Positions 8,046-15,862 of a stretch of DNA of 64,000 nucleotides are shown here, piece by piece. Made by a program: the position numbers and the translations under genes. The notes under the pieces were generated by a model that was not told the origin of the DNA, made no database searches, and was given only the letters and a program-made list of their open reading frames with translations. The stretch comes from Pseudaeromonas paramecii (GTDB lineage: Bacteria > Pseudomonadota > Gammaproteobacteria > Enterobacterales > Aeromonadaceae). Position 1 is the stretch's first letter. Every line of letters starts with the position of its first letter. The stretch lies in contig NZ_BAABFC010000010.1 in NCBI RefSeq assembly GCF_039540575.1, positions 62,001 through 126,000 of the forward strand, written 5' to 3'.

Positions 8046-8930
8046 ATGACCACATTGGCCGCGGCCATGGGCCGGTTTGCCGAACAGGCGGGCTTGCAGC
8101 AGCTGGAGGGAGTGGTGGAGACTCGGCTGCCCGGAGTCCGCTTCTTTCGTGCCAGCCGCAGCACCCCCCGTCAGCCCCTGACCTATCAGTCGGGCATTCT
8201 CATCATGGGTCAGGGCAACAAGATCATCCATCTGGGGGAGCAGCAGGTGGCCTACGGCCCCGGCAGCTATCTGGTGGTGGGGGTGCCGCTGCCCTTGGAG
8301 TGTGAGGCCCAGTGTAGTGCCGAGGTGCCTATCCTGGGCCTGTCGGTGGCGGTGGACTTGCAGCGGTTGCACGAGCAGGTGGCGCGGCTCTATCCGCCCC
8401 AGGCCCCCATGGCCCCTTGCCGGGCCATTGAGTGCGGCCTGTCCAGCGCCCGTCTGCCGACAGATCTGGACTCGGCCTGCCAGCGCCTGCTGACGGCCCT
8501 GGCCAGTCCCGTGGAGGCGGCGATTCTGGGACCTGGGCTGCTGGAGGAAATCCTGTTTCGGGTGCTCACCGGCGAGCAGGGCCATGTGCTGCTGGAGCTG
8601 GCGCGCCACGATGGCCACTATGCCCGCATCGCCCGGGTGCTGGGGCGCATCCATCGGGAGTACGCCGAGCCCCTGACGGTGGAAAGCCTGGCGGGTGAGG
8701 CCCATATGAGCGTCTCCACCTTCCACCGGGCCTTCCGCCAGGTGACGCGGGTGTCACCCCTGCAGTACATGAAGCAAATTCGCCTGAACCGGGCACGGGA
8801 GCTGATCCAGCGGGAGGGGCGGGGGATTGCCGAGGCGGCCGCCCTGGTGGGCTACAACAGCCCGTCCCAGTTCAGCCGCGAGTACAAGCGGCACTTTGCC
8901 TGCAATCCGCGAGGCGATCAGGCAGCCTAG
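8046..8930 (+). CDS. yqhC: AraC-family transcriptional regulator (YqhC-like)
   Basis: 294 residues from the ATG at 8046 (GGAGG eight bases upstream). The N-terminal AraC_N cupin-like region includes QPLTYQSGILIMGQGNK. Two C-terminal helix-turn-helix units follow: LTVESLAGEAHMSVSTFHRA, then IAEAAALVGYNSPSQFSREY. It is divergent from yqhD with 170 bases between, the arrangement in which YqhC activates yqhD in response to aldehydes in E. coli. The ligand here is inferred from that precedent. Confidence 0.85.
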   Translation: MTTLAAAMGRFAEQAGLQQLEGVVETRLPGVRFFRASRSTPRQPLTYQSGILIMGQGNKIIHLGEQQVAYGPGSYLVVGVPLPLECEAQCSAEVPILGLSVAVDLQRLHEQVARLYPPQAPMAPCRAIECGLSSARLPTDLDSACQRLLTALASPVEAAILGPGLLEEILFRVLTGEQGHVLLELARHDGHYARIARVLGRIHREYAEPLTVESLAGEAHMSVSTFHRAFRQVTRVSPLQYMKQIRLNRARELIQREGRGIAEAAALVGYNSPSQFSREYKRHFACNPRGDQAA

Positions 8931-8957
8931 GCGTTGCTTGGCCGCCCTGCCCCGAGG

Positions 8958-9794
8958 TCAGGCGGTGGGCGGCGCCAGCAAGAAGTTGCTGTTGCCCAGG
9001 GCCTCCTGCCCCTGGCTGGCGGTTTCGTCCTTCAAGTCCACCCCGGAGCAGTGCCGGCGGCGGCCTTCACTCAGCAGATAGTGCAGCCGGTAGGCGGCCT
9101 CCTCGTAGCTCATGCCCGCCGGACGCACGTTGGAGATGCAGTTGCGCCGCTCGTCGGTCAGCCCCACCTTGGGGGCCTGGGTGAAGTAGAGTCCCAGGCT
9201 GTCCGGCGAGCTCAAGCCCGGCCGTTCACCCACCAGGATCACCACGGCCCGGGCGCCCAGCCGCTGGGCCACCTCGTCCGCCACCGCCACCCGGCCCTGC
9301 GCCACCAGGCACAGGGGCGCCAGCTTCCAGGTTTCGCCACTGAGCTTGTCGTGCAGCGCCTGTAGAAACGGCAAGGCGTTCTGCTTGAGGGCCAGGGCCG
9401 ACAGGCCATCCGCCAGCACCAGCGCCAGATCGTAGCCGCCCTCCTGGCGATAGGGGGTGAGGGTGTCGCGGCTGGCCTCATCCAGCCGGCGGCCCAGATC
9501 CGGTCGTTGCAGATACTGGTGCCGGTCGGCGGCGGCACTGTGCAGCCGCAGGCTGGCGCCAAAGCCGGCGGCCTGCAGCTCGGCCTGCAGGGCCGGGAAG
9601 TCCAGGGCCAGGTGTACCGCATCCCGGGCCTGGGCGTGGGCCAGCTGAAAGGCCAGCTGGGCCGAGGTGGGTTGGCTGACCCCGCTGCGCCCCAGGGCGA
9701 TACGGGCATCGGTGAAGGCCCGCAGGGCCTGCCAGGGATTGGCGGTGATCTGGGTCTCTTCCTGCACATGGGTCAGTTGGGGGGATTGAGTCAT
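8958..9794 (-). CDS. eutC: Ethanolamine ammonia-lyase small subunit
   Basis: 278 residues. The conserved family blocks LRAFTDARIALGRSGVSQPT, DLALVLADGLSALA and VILVGERPGLSSPDSLGLYF are all readable. EutC pairs with EutB in the adenosylcobalamin-dependent enzyme that splits ethanolamine into acetaldehyde and ammonia. It follows eutB with only two bases between them, so the two are translated together. No microcompartment shell gene is nearby, so this is the simple cytosolic Eat-EutBC version of the pathway. Confidence 0.95.
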   Translation of the reverse strand: MTQSPQLTHVQEETQITANPWQALRAFTDARIALGRSGVSQPTSAQLAFQLAHAQARDAVHLALDFPALQAELQAAGFGASLRLHSAAADRHQYLQRPDLGRRLDEASRDTLTPYRQEGGYDLALVLADGLSALALKQNALPFLQALHDKLSGETWKLAPLCLVAQGRVAVADEVAQRLGARAVVILVGERPGLSSPDSLGLYFTQAPKVGLTDERRNCISNVRPAGMSYEEAAYRLHYLLSEGRRRHCSGVDLKDETASQGQEALGNSNFLLAPPTA

Positions 9795-9796
9795 CG

Positions 9797-11209
9797 TCAG
9801 CTCCTTACCGGCAGACGGCCCAGGGCCGGTTCGAAGGCGGCGGGCAGCCCCTCGGCCAGGGCGAAGGGCAGTCCCTGGGCCTGGGTGAAGATGCCCATGC
9901 GCTCCAGCCAGCTCTCGAACTCCGGCGAAGGCCTGAGCCCCAGCACCCGGCGGGCGTAGAGGGCGTCGTGGAACGAGGTGGTCTGGTAGTTGAGCATGAT
10001 GTCGTCAGAGCCGGGGATGCCCATGACGAAGGTGCAGCCGGCGGCCCCCAGCAGGGTCAGCAGCACGTCCATGTCATCCTGATCCGCCTCGGCGTGGTTG
10101 GTGTAGCAGACGTCGCAGCCCATGGGCAGCCCCAGCAGCTTGGCGCAGAAGTGATCCTCGAGGCCCGCGCGGATGATCTGCTTGCCGTCATACAGGTACT
10201 CGGGGCCGATGAAGCCCACCACCGTATTCACCAGCAGGGGGGAGAAGGCCCGGGCCACGGCGTAGGCGCGGGCCTCGCAGGTCTGCTGATCCACGCCATG
10301 GTGGGCGTTGGCGGACAGGGCGCTGCCCTGGCCGGTTTCAAAATACATGACGTTGTCGCCGACCGTACCCCGCTTGAGGGACAGGGCGGCCTCCCGGGCC
10401 TCCGCCAGCATGGCCAGGTTGAAGCCGAAGCTGCTGTTGGTGGCCTCGCTGCCACCGATGGACTGGAACACCAGATCCACCGGGGCGCCGCGGTTGATGG
10501 CCTCCAGCGTGTTGGTGACATGGGTCAGCACGCAGGATTGGGTGGGGATGGCGTACTGGTCGATGATCTCCGCCAGCATGCTGACCAGGCGGATGACCTG
10601 GGGCAGGTTGTCGGTGGCCGGGTTGATGCCCAGCACAGCGTCGCCGCTGCCGTACAGCAGGCCGTCCAGGAGGCTGGCGGCGATGCCGGTGGCGTCATCC
10701 GTGGGGTGATTGGGCTGCAGCCGGGTGGAGAGGCGGCCCGGCAGACCTATGGTGTTGCGAAAGGCGGTGGTAACTCGGCACTTCTTGGCCACGGCGATCA
10801 GATCCTGATTGCGCATGATCTTGGAGACGGCGGCGGCCATCTCGGGGGTGATGCCGTTCTTCACCGCCGCCAGGGTCTCGGCGGTGACGGCATCGCTCAG
10901 CAGCCAGTTGCGAAAATCCCCCACCGTCAGGTGGGCGAGGGGAGCAAAGGCGCGCTTGTCGTGGCTGTCGAGGATGAGGCGGGTGATTTCGTCCTGCTCG
11001 TAGGGGATCAGGGCCTCCTGCAGGAAGGTGGCCAAGGGCAGCTCGGCCAGGGTCATCTGGGCAATCACCCGCTCCTCGGCGCTGTCGGCGGCGAGCCCCG
11101 CCAGCCGGTCGCCCGAACGCAGCGGCGTGGCTTTGGCCATCAGGGTCTTGAGGTCGGCAAACTGGTAGGTGCGGGCACCCAGGCGGTGGAAATAGGGGGA
11201 TGTGGACAT
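9797..11209 (-). CDS. eutB: Ethanolamine ammonia-lyase large subunit
   Basis: 470 residues from the ATG at 11209 (an in-frame TTG at 11221 is less likely). The TIM-barrel catalytic subunit is recognisable from NTIGLPGRLSTRLQPNHPTD, VFQSIGGSEATNSSFGFNLA, MYFETGQGSALSANAHHGVD and GIPGSDDIMLNYQTTSFHDA. It contributes the substrate pocket and most of the B12-binding surface. Transcription probably continues from eat through a hairpin (11236-11273) into eutBC. Ammonia released here would be a nitrogen source and, notably, a signal that represses nitrogen fixation. Confidence 0.95.
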   Translation of the reverse strand: MSTSPYFHRLGARTYQFADLKTLMAKATPLRSGDRLAGLAADSAEERVIAQMTLAELPLATFLQEALIPYEQDEITRLILDSHDKRAFAPLAHLTVGDFRNWLLSDAVTAETLAAVKNGITPEMAAAVSKIMRNQDLIAVAKKCRVTTAFRNTIGLPGRLSTRLQPNHPTDDATGIAASLLDGLLYGSGDAVLGINPATDNLPQVIRLVSMLAEIIDQYAIPTQSCVLTHVTNTLEAINRGAPVDLVFQSIGGSEATNSSFGFNLAMLAEAREAALSLKRGTVGDNVMYFETGQGSALSANAHHGVDQQTCEARAYAVARAFSPLLVNTVVGFIGPEYLYDGKQIIRAGLEDHFCAKLLGLPMGCDVCYTNHAEADQDDMDVLLTLLGAAGCTFVMGIPGSDDIMLNYQTTSFHDALYARRVLGLRPSPEFESWLERMGIFTQAQGLPFALAEGLPAAFEPALGRLPVRS

Positions 11210-11235
11210 AGGCTCACCCAAAAACGCTAGTGGGG

Positions 11236-11273
11236 CAGAAAACGACAGGCCTGCCGCAGATGCGGCAGGCCTG
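11236..11273 (-). terminator. Terminator/attenuator between eat and eutB
   Basis: A 13-bp perfect stem (CAGGCCTGCCGCA and its complement, 11246-11258 and 11261-11273) with a minimal loop. On the minus strand it is followed by TCGTTTTC, a short T-run. It lies between eat and eutBC and may lower eutBC expression relative to eat. Confidence 0.55.
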
Positions 11274-11280
11274 GTATTGC

Positions 11281-12672
11281 TTAGCCTGCGGTGGCGGTGG
11301 CCACCAGCAGGGCCGCGTCACGGCGGTGACCGGTGAGGCGGAAGTAGATGTAGCCGGCCAGCATGAAGGCCACGAACAGCACGAAAATCATGAAGTTGTA
11401 GTAGATCATGGTCAGCATGCAGATGGTGGCGGCGATCAGGGCGAAGGCCGGGAAGTAGGGGTAGAAGGGGGCCTTGAAGGGCCGGGCCATCTTGGGTTCG
11501 CTGGCGCGCAGCTTGAACAGGCTCAGCATGCTCAGCATGTACATGGCGATGGCACCGAATACCGCCATGGTGACGATATTGGCGGTCAGAGGCAGACCAC
11601 CGAAGGAGATCACCTCATCGGAGAAGATCGCCAGGATACCCACGGCGCCACCGGCCAGGATGGCACGGTAGGGGGTGCCGAACTTGGGATGGACCTTGGC
11701 CAGCCAGGTGGGCAGATAGGCTTCCCGGGACAGAGCATAGATCTGGCGGGAGTAGCCGATGATGATGCCGTGGAAGGAGGCCACCAGACCAAACAGGCCC
11801 AGCCATACCAGCATGTGCATCCAGCCGCTGTTCTCACCGACGACTTCCACCATGGCCTTGGGCAGGGGGTCGTTGATGTTGGACAGACGGGTCCAGTCGC
11901 CGCTGCCACCGGCAAACACCATGACGCCAATGGCCAGGGCCACCAGGGTCAGGATACCGGCGATGTAGGCGATGGGGATGGAGCGCTTGGGATCCTTGGC
12001 TTCTTCGGCGGCCATGGCGACGCCTTCGATGGCCAGGAAGAACCAGATGGCGAACGGAATGGCGGCGAAGATGCCGGGGATGGAACCCAGGCTGAAGCTG
12101 TCTTCACCCGACCAGCCACCGGCCACGAAGTGCTCGAGGGAGAAGGCCGGGGAGACCACGCCCATGAACACCAGCAGCTCGACGATGGCCAGTATGGTCA
12201 CCAGCAGCTCGAAGGTGGCGGCGATGCGCACCCCAACTATGTTGAGGCCCATGAAGACGACGTAGGCCGCGACGGCCACCATCTTCTCATCCAGGGCCGG
12301 GAACTGCACCTTGAGGTAGGCACCGATGGCCAGGGCGATGGCCGGCGGGGCGAACACGAACTCCACCAGGGTGGCCGCACCGGCCAGATAACCGCCCAAG
12401 GGGCCGAAGGCGCGCTTGCTGTAGGCAAAGGGGCCGCCGGCCTGGGGGGTGGAGGTGGTCAGCTCGGTGAAGCTGAAGATGAAGGTGGTGTACATCAGGG
12501 CGACAAACAGGGCCGTGATGGTGAAGCCCAGGGTGCCGGCGCTGGCCCAGCCGTAGCTCCAGCCAAAGTATTCCCCTGAAATCACCAGACCCACGGCGAT
12601 ACCCCAGAGTTGCAGGGTGCCGAGCACCGGCTTGAGTTTGTTGTCGCTTGGCGACGAAGTGGCATGGTTCAT
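11281..12672 (-). CDS. eat: Ethanolamine permease
   Basis: 463 residues with about 12 hydrophobic segments, an APC-superfamily transporter. The opening LWGIAVGLVISGEYFGWSYG and the STPQAGGPFAYSKRAFGPLG segment are characteristic of the Eat/EutP-type ethanolamine permeases of proteobacteria that lack the eut microcompartment. It brings ethanolamine in for EutBC encoded just downstream. An AraC-type regulator is divergent from it. Confidence 0.92.
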   Translation of the reverse strand: MNHATSSPSDNKLKPVLGTLQLWGIAVGLVISGEYFGWSYGWASAGTLGFTITALFVALMYTTFIFSFTELTTSTPQAGGPFAYSKRAFGPLGGYLAGAATLVEFVFAPPAIALAIGAYLKVQFPALDEKMVAVAAYVVFMGLNIVGVRIAATFELLVTILAIVELLVFMGVVSPAFSLEHFVAGGWSGEDSFSLGSIPGIFAAIPFAIWFFLAIEGVAMAAEEAKDPKRSIPIAYIAGILTLVALAIGVMVFAGGSGDWTRLSNINDPLPKAMVEVVGENSGWMHMLVWLGLFGLVASFHGIIIGYSRQIYALSREAYLPTWLAKVHPKFGTPYRAILAGGAVGILAIFSDEVISFGGLPLTANIVTMAVFGAIAMYMLSMLSLFKLRASEPKMARPFKAPFYPYFPAFALIAATICMLTMIYYNFMIFVLFVAFMLAGYIYFRLTGHRRDAALLVATATAG

Positions 12673-12771
12673 GGATAGTCTCCGTTAAACAGTTCTGTTG
12701 GCATGTCCCTGCAACAGCTGTGCAAGTTACCCAGGGACAGTAACAAAGCCGCTTTGTGGGCCGTTATCTGA

Positions 12772-12833
12772 AATCGGCAAACATGATGCCAACCGATAAA
12801 CTTCGTCGAATGTGCGGCAATAATCGGCAAACA
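12772..12833. promoter_or_regulatory. Two direct repeats in the eat-regulator intergenic region
   Basis: AATCGGCAAACA occurs at 12772-12783 and again at 12822-12833, 50 bases apart (about five helical turns), in the region between eat and its AraC-type regulator. Related TCGTCGAA and TTCGACAAA motifs lie nearby. This is a good layout for an AraC-family operator with two half-sites. It is inferred only from the repeat. Confidence 0.4.
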
Positions 12834-12890
12834 GGCAGATAAAATTCGACAAATCTCAGAAACAACAGGGCATTTGAGAGGGACAGAGCC

Positions 12891-13901
12891 ATGCCGTTCA
12901 TCACGGGGTTTCAGGCCATGCCACAGCAGGGTGCAGGCGAGGGATTCAATCCGCACAGGTCGCACCATTTGCGTGCAATCAGCGCCGATGATGCCGATGA
13001 GCACGCCAACAACCTCACCGATTGGCAGCAGCAATATGACCAGGTTTCCGCCGGCGCGTTTCGCGGCACCCTGCTGGAGCGACACCAGGGCCAGCTGCAA
13101 TTGTTCTGTGAAGCCACCAGTCAGGCGGTGCGTCAATCCTGCTGCGTGCCGGAGGGGTTTTTGTGGCTGGGACTGCCGGTGCAGGTGGCCCAGGCGATCC
13201 GCATCAATGGCCGGCAGGCGCCCCAGCACGCCTTCCTGACCCGTCCGGGGGGCGTGGAGTTTGAACTCATCACCCCGGCGTCCTATGCCATCTACGGCAT
13301 AGTGGTACCCAAGGCCGCCTTGTTGCAGCTGGCCGGCCAGCTGGGCTGCCAGATTGACTGGGCGCTGCTGGGGCAGGAGCCCCTGTGGCAGGCCAGTCCC
13401 CAGGCCTATCAGCGCTGTTGCCAACTGCTGGCCCGCTGCCTGGATCCGGCAGCGGACAGCGCGCCGCCGGATGGCGCCGTGCTGAGCTTTGTGCTGGATC
13501 TGCTGGACAACGCGCAGCTGGAGCCCTTGGCGGCCCGCAGCCATGGGCGCCGTCTACAGCTGGTGTCGGCCGCCCGGGCGCGGGTGCTGGCGGATCCGCA
13601 GCAGGCCAGCATCGCCCAGCTTTGCCAGCAGCTCAATGTTAGCCGGCGCACCCTGCAATACTGCTTCGAGGCGGTGACCGGACAGAGCCCGTTGCATTAC
13701 CTGCGCGCCCTGCGGCTCAATGCCGTGCGTCGCGCCCTGCTGCGGGGGGAGGGGTTAGTCACCGAGGTGGCTGCCGCCTGGGGATTTGACCATCCCAGTC
13801 AGTTCGCTAGTGACTACCGCCAGCTGTTTGGCTGCCTGCCCTCCCAGACGCGGGATGAGCATTGGGATCTGGTGTCTTCAAATGAGGCTAAATTGGTCTG
13901 A
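12891..13901 (+). CDS. AraC-family regulator of ethanolamine use (EutR-like)
   Basis: 336 residues, ATG at 12891. A variable N-terminal ligand region precedes two helix-turn-helix units: ASIAQLCQQLNVSRRTLQYC, then VTEVAAAWGFDHPSQFASDY. Length and C-terminal pattern resemble EutR, which senses ethanolamine plus B12. It is divergent from eat with 218 bases between, so it most likely activates eat-eutBC. The ligand is not shown by the sequence. Confidence 0.82.
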   Translation: MPFITGFQAMPQQGAGEGFNPHRSHHLRAISADDADEHANNLTDWQQQYDQVSAGAFRGTLLERHQGQLQLFCEATSQAVRQSCCVPEGFLWLGLPVQVAQAIRINGRQAPQHAFLTRPGGVEFELITPASYAIYGIVVPKAALLQLAGQLGCQIDWALLGQEPLWQASPQAYQRCCQLLARCLDPAADSAPPDGAVLSFVLDLLDNAQLEPLAARSHGRRLQLVSAARARVLADPQQASIAQLCQQLNVSRRTLQYCFEAVTGQSPLHYLRALRLNAVRRALLRGEGLVTEVAAAWGFDHPSQFASDYRQLFGCLPSQTRDEHWDLVSSNEAKLV

Positions 13902-14189
13902 ATTAGGGAAGGACTAGCTTGGTTAACTGAAGATAATAGTTGTAAGTTACTGTAAATAAAGAGTGTTTTAAATCACGCCCCGTCATCGGTGCCCTGCGTC
14001 ACCTCTCATTTACCCTTCTGCCGCGTTGTCGTTTTGGTCGTCAAACCATGCAATGACGTTGCGGGCTCAAGCCCGCGATTGTCAGGCGTAGCCATCGACT
14101 ATGGCCTGTTATTCTCCCGGCCCCGATGCAGACAATCATAACGACACCAACAACATCAAGTGATCGAGTGACAGAAGGAATGTCCCACC
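13902..14189. other. Intergenic region before the first amylase
   Basis: AT-richer than its surroundings, with no ORF of note. It holds a short hairpin GCGGGC-TCAA-GCCCGC near 14060-14075. The last ~30 bases before the start (CAACATCAAGTGATCGAGTG onward, ending AAGGAATGTC) recur in front of the second amylase, so the leader was duplicated along with the gene. Confidence 0.6.
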
Positions 14190-15479
14190 ATGAAACTGCA
14201 ATGCTTGGCTCTAAGTGTGCTGATGGCCACGGCGTTTAACGCCCAGGCCGATATCCCGGAAAACAATACCGATATTTTGCTGCAGGGGTTCCATTGGACT
14301 TCGGCCTCCTACGGCAACTGGTATACCCAGGTGGCGGCCAATGCCGATGAGATAGCCGATGCCGGTTTCGATATGATCTGGTTGCCGCCACCCACCCAGG
14401 CCAGTTCCGACGAAGGCTACCTGCCCGAGCAACTCAACGATCTCAACTCCAACTACGGCACCGAAACCGAGCTGGCCAGCCTGATCACCACCTTGCATAA
14501 CAAGGGCATTGAGGTGCTGGCGGATGTGGTGATCAACCACAGAAACGGCACCGGCAGCTGGTGTGGCTTCGCCAACCCCAGCTGGAGCACCCAGGCCATC
14601 ACCTCCGATGACGAGGCCTGGAGTGCCTCCGGCTCTGATTGCAGCGGCACGGCCGGTAATGCCGACTCCGGTGATGGCTATTCTGCCGCCCGGGATATCG
14701 ACCACAGCCAGAGCTTCGTGCAAACCAGCATCGAAGACTGGATGAACAGCACCCTCAAGGGGGTGGGCTTTGACGGCTGGCGTTACGACTACGTCAAGGG
14801 CTACAGCGGCAGCTACGTCGGCATCTACAACAACGCCACCAGCCCCTCCTTCAGCGTGGGGGAATACTGGAGCACCCTGTGTTACTACAACAACAGCTGC
14901 TCGGACGGCAGCTATCCCAATGCCCACCGTCAGCTGCTGATGAACTGGATCGATGCCACTGGCGGCACCAGTGCCGTGTTCGACTTTACTACCAAGGGGC
15001 TGCTGAACCGGGCACTGGAAACCTATGACTACTCTGTGCTCAAGGACTCCGACGGCAAGCCCCAGGGCGCGATCGGCTGGTGGCCGTCTCACTCTGTAAC
15101 CTTCGTGGACAACCACGATACCGGCCCCAGCGAGAGCTGCAGCAGCGGGCAGAACTACTGGCCCGTGCCCTGTGACAAGGTGATGCAGGCCTACGCCTAT
15201 GTCCTGACCCACCCGGGAATACCATCCGTCTACTATGCCCACTACTTCAACTGGAATCTGGGGAGCCAGATCAAGGGGCTGATGGCCCTGCGCAAGGCCC
15301 AGGGGCTCAATTCCAACTCCACTGTGACCATAGACACCGCCAAGCAGGGGCTCTATGCCGCCTATATTGACGGCAAGGTGGCCATGAAGATGGGTAGTAC
15401 CAGTTGGTCGCCAAGTGGCAGCAATTGGACCCTATATCAATCAGGCAACGATTGGGCCGTGTGGTATAAGGCGGGTTAA
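14190..15479 (+). CDS. Secreted alpha-amylase, GH13, short form
   Basis: 429 residues with a signal peptide (MKLQCLALSVLMATAFNAQA). The GH13 barrel motifs are VLADVVINHR (region I), FDGWRYDYVKGY with the nucleophile Asp (region II), VGEYW with the acid/base Glu (region III) and VTFVDNHDTG (region IV). The barrel and short C-terminal beta domain match the downstream paralogue closely, up to SPSGSNW and the DWAVW segment. It then stops, missing the roughly 200-residue C-terminal extension. DNA after the stop does not resemble that extension, so this is a domain loss or an ancestral short form rather than a frameshift. It would degrade starch outside the cell. Confidence 0.92.
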   Translation: MKLQCLALSVLMATAFNAQADIPENNTDILLQGFHWTSASYGNWYTQVAANADEIADAGFDMIWLPPPTQASSDEGYLPEQLNDLNSNYGTETELASLITTLHNKGIEVLADVVINHRNGTGSWCGFANPSWSTQAITSDDEAWSASGSDCSGTAGNADSGDGYSAARDIDHSQSFVQTSIEDWMNSTLKGVGFDGWRYDYVKGYSGSYVGIYNNATSPSFSVGEYWSTLCYYNNSCSDGSYPNAHRQLLMNWIDATGGTSAVFDFTTKGLLNRALETYDYSVLKDSDGKPQGAIGWWPSHSVTFVDNHDTGPSESCSSGQNYWPVPCDKVMQAYAYVLTHPGIPSVYYAHYFNWNLGSQIKGLMALRKAQGLNSNSTVTIDTAKQGLYAAYIDGKVAMKMGSTSWSPSGSNWTLYQSGNDWAVWYKAG

Positions 15480-15862
15480 ATTCGACGGCTTGCCTGGTGT
15501 GACGTCACGCCAGTTGGCCAATTCTGATGGGATCAGCCCTGGGATTGCCCAGGGCTGATTGTATAAGGGGGGGCAGGGGACAGACCCGACATTGACTTGG
15601 TAAAAGAATGTAAGCAAAGGGTGGCGGCATTCACACATGTAGGCCACTAGACCAACCTTCCTCACAGATCCTTACTTTTTTCGTTGAGCGACTGCGTCAT
15701 CGGTCGTGTAATGCCACGGCGCGGCACTGACCGCGGTCTGCACTGCCCAGTGCGGGGCGCAGATCCAGATATGGATTATCTGCTCGACCCCAGCGGCGCA
15801 TATAACAAGCAACACCGACGCAAACAACATCAAGTGATCGAGTGACAGAAGGAATGTCAACC
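15480..15862. other. Intergenic region between the two amylases
   Basis: It contains a 12-bp perfect hairpin ATCAGCCCTGGG/CCCAGGGCTGAT (15532-15559) without a T-run, probably the end of the first transcript. Its 3' end repeats the leader of the first amylase, including CAAGTGATCGAGTGACAGAA. No convincing ORF is present. Confidence 0.6.

Noticed and set aside
15532..15559. Hairpin after the first amylase as an intrinsic terminator
   Set aside because: The stem is perfect, but no T-run follows, so I list it only as part of the intergenic region.
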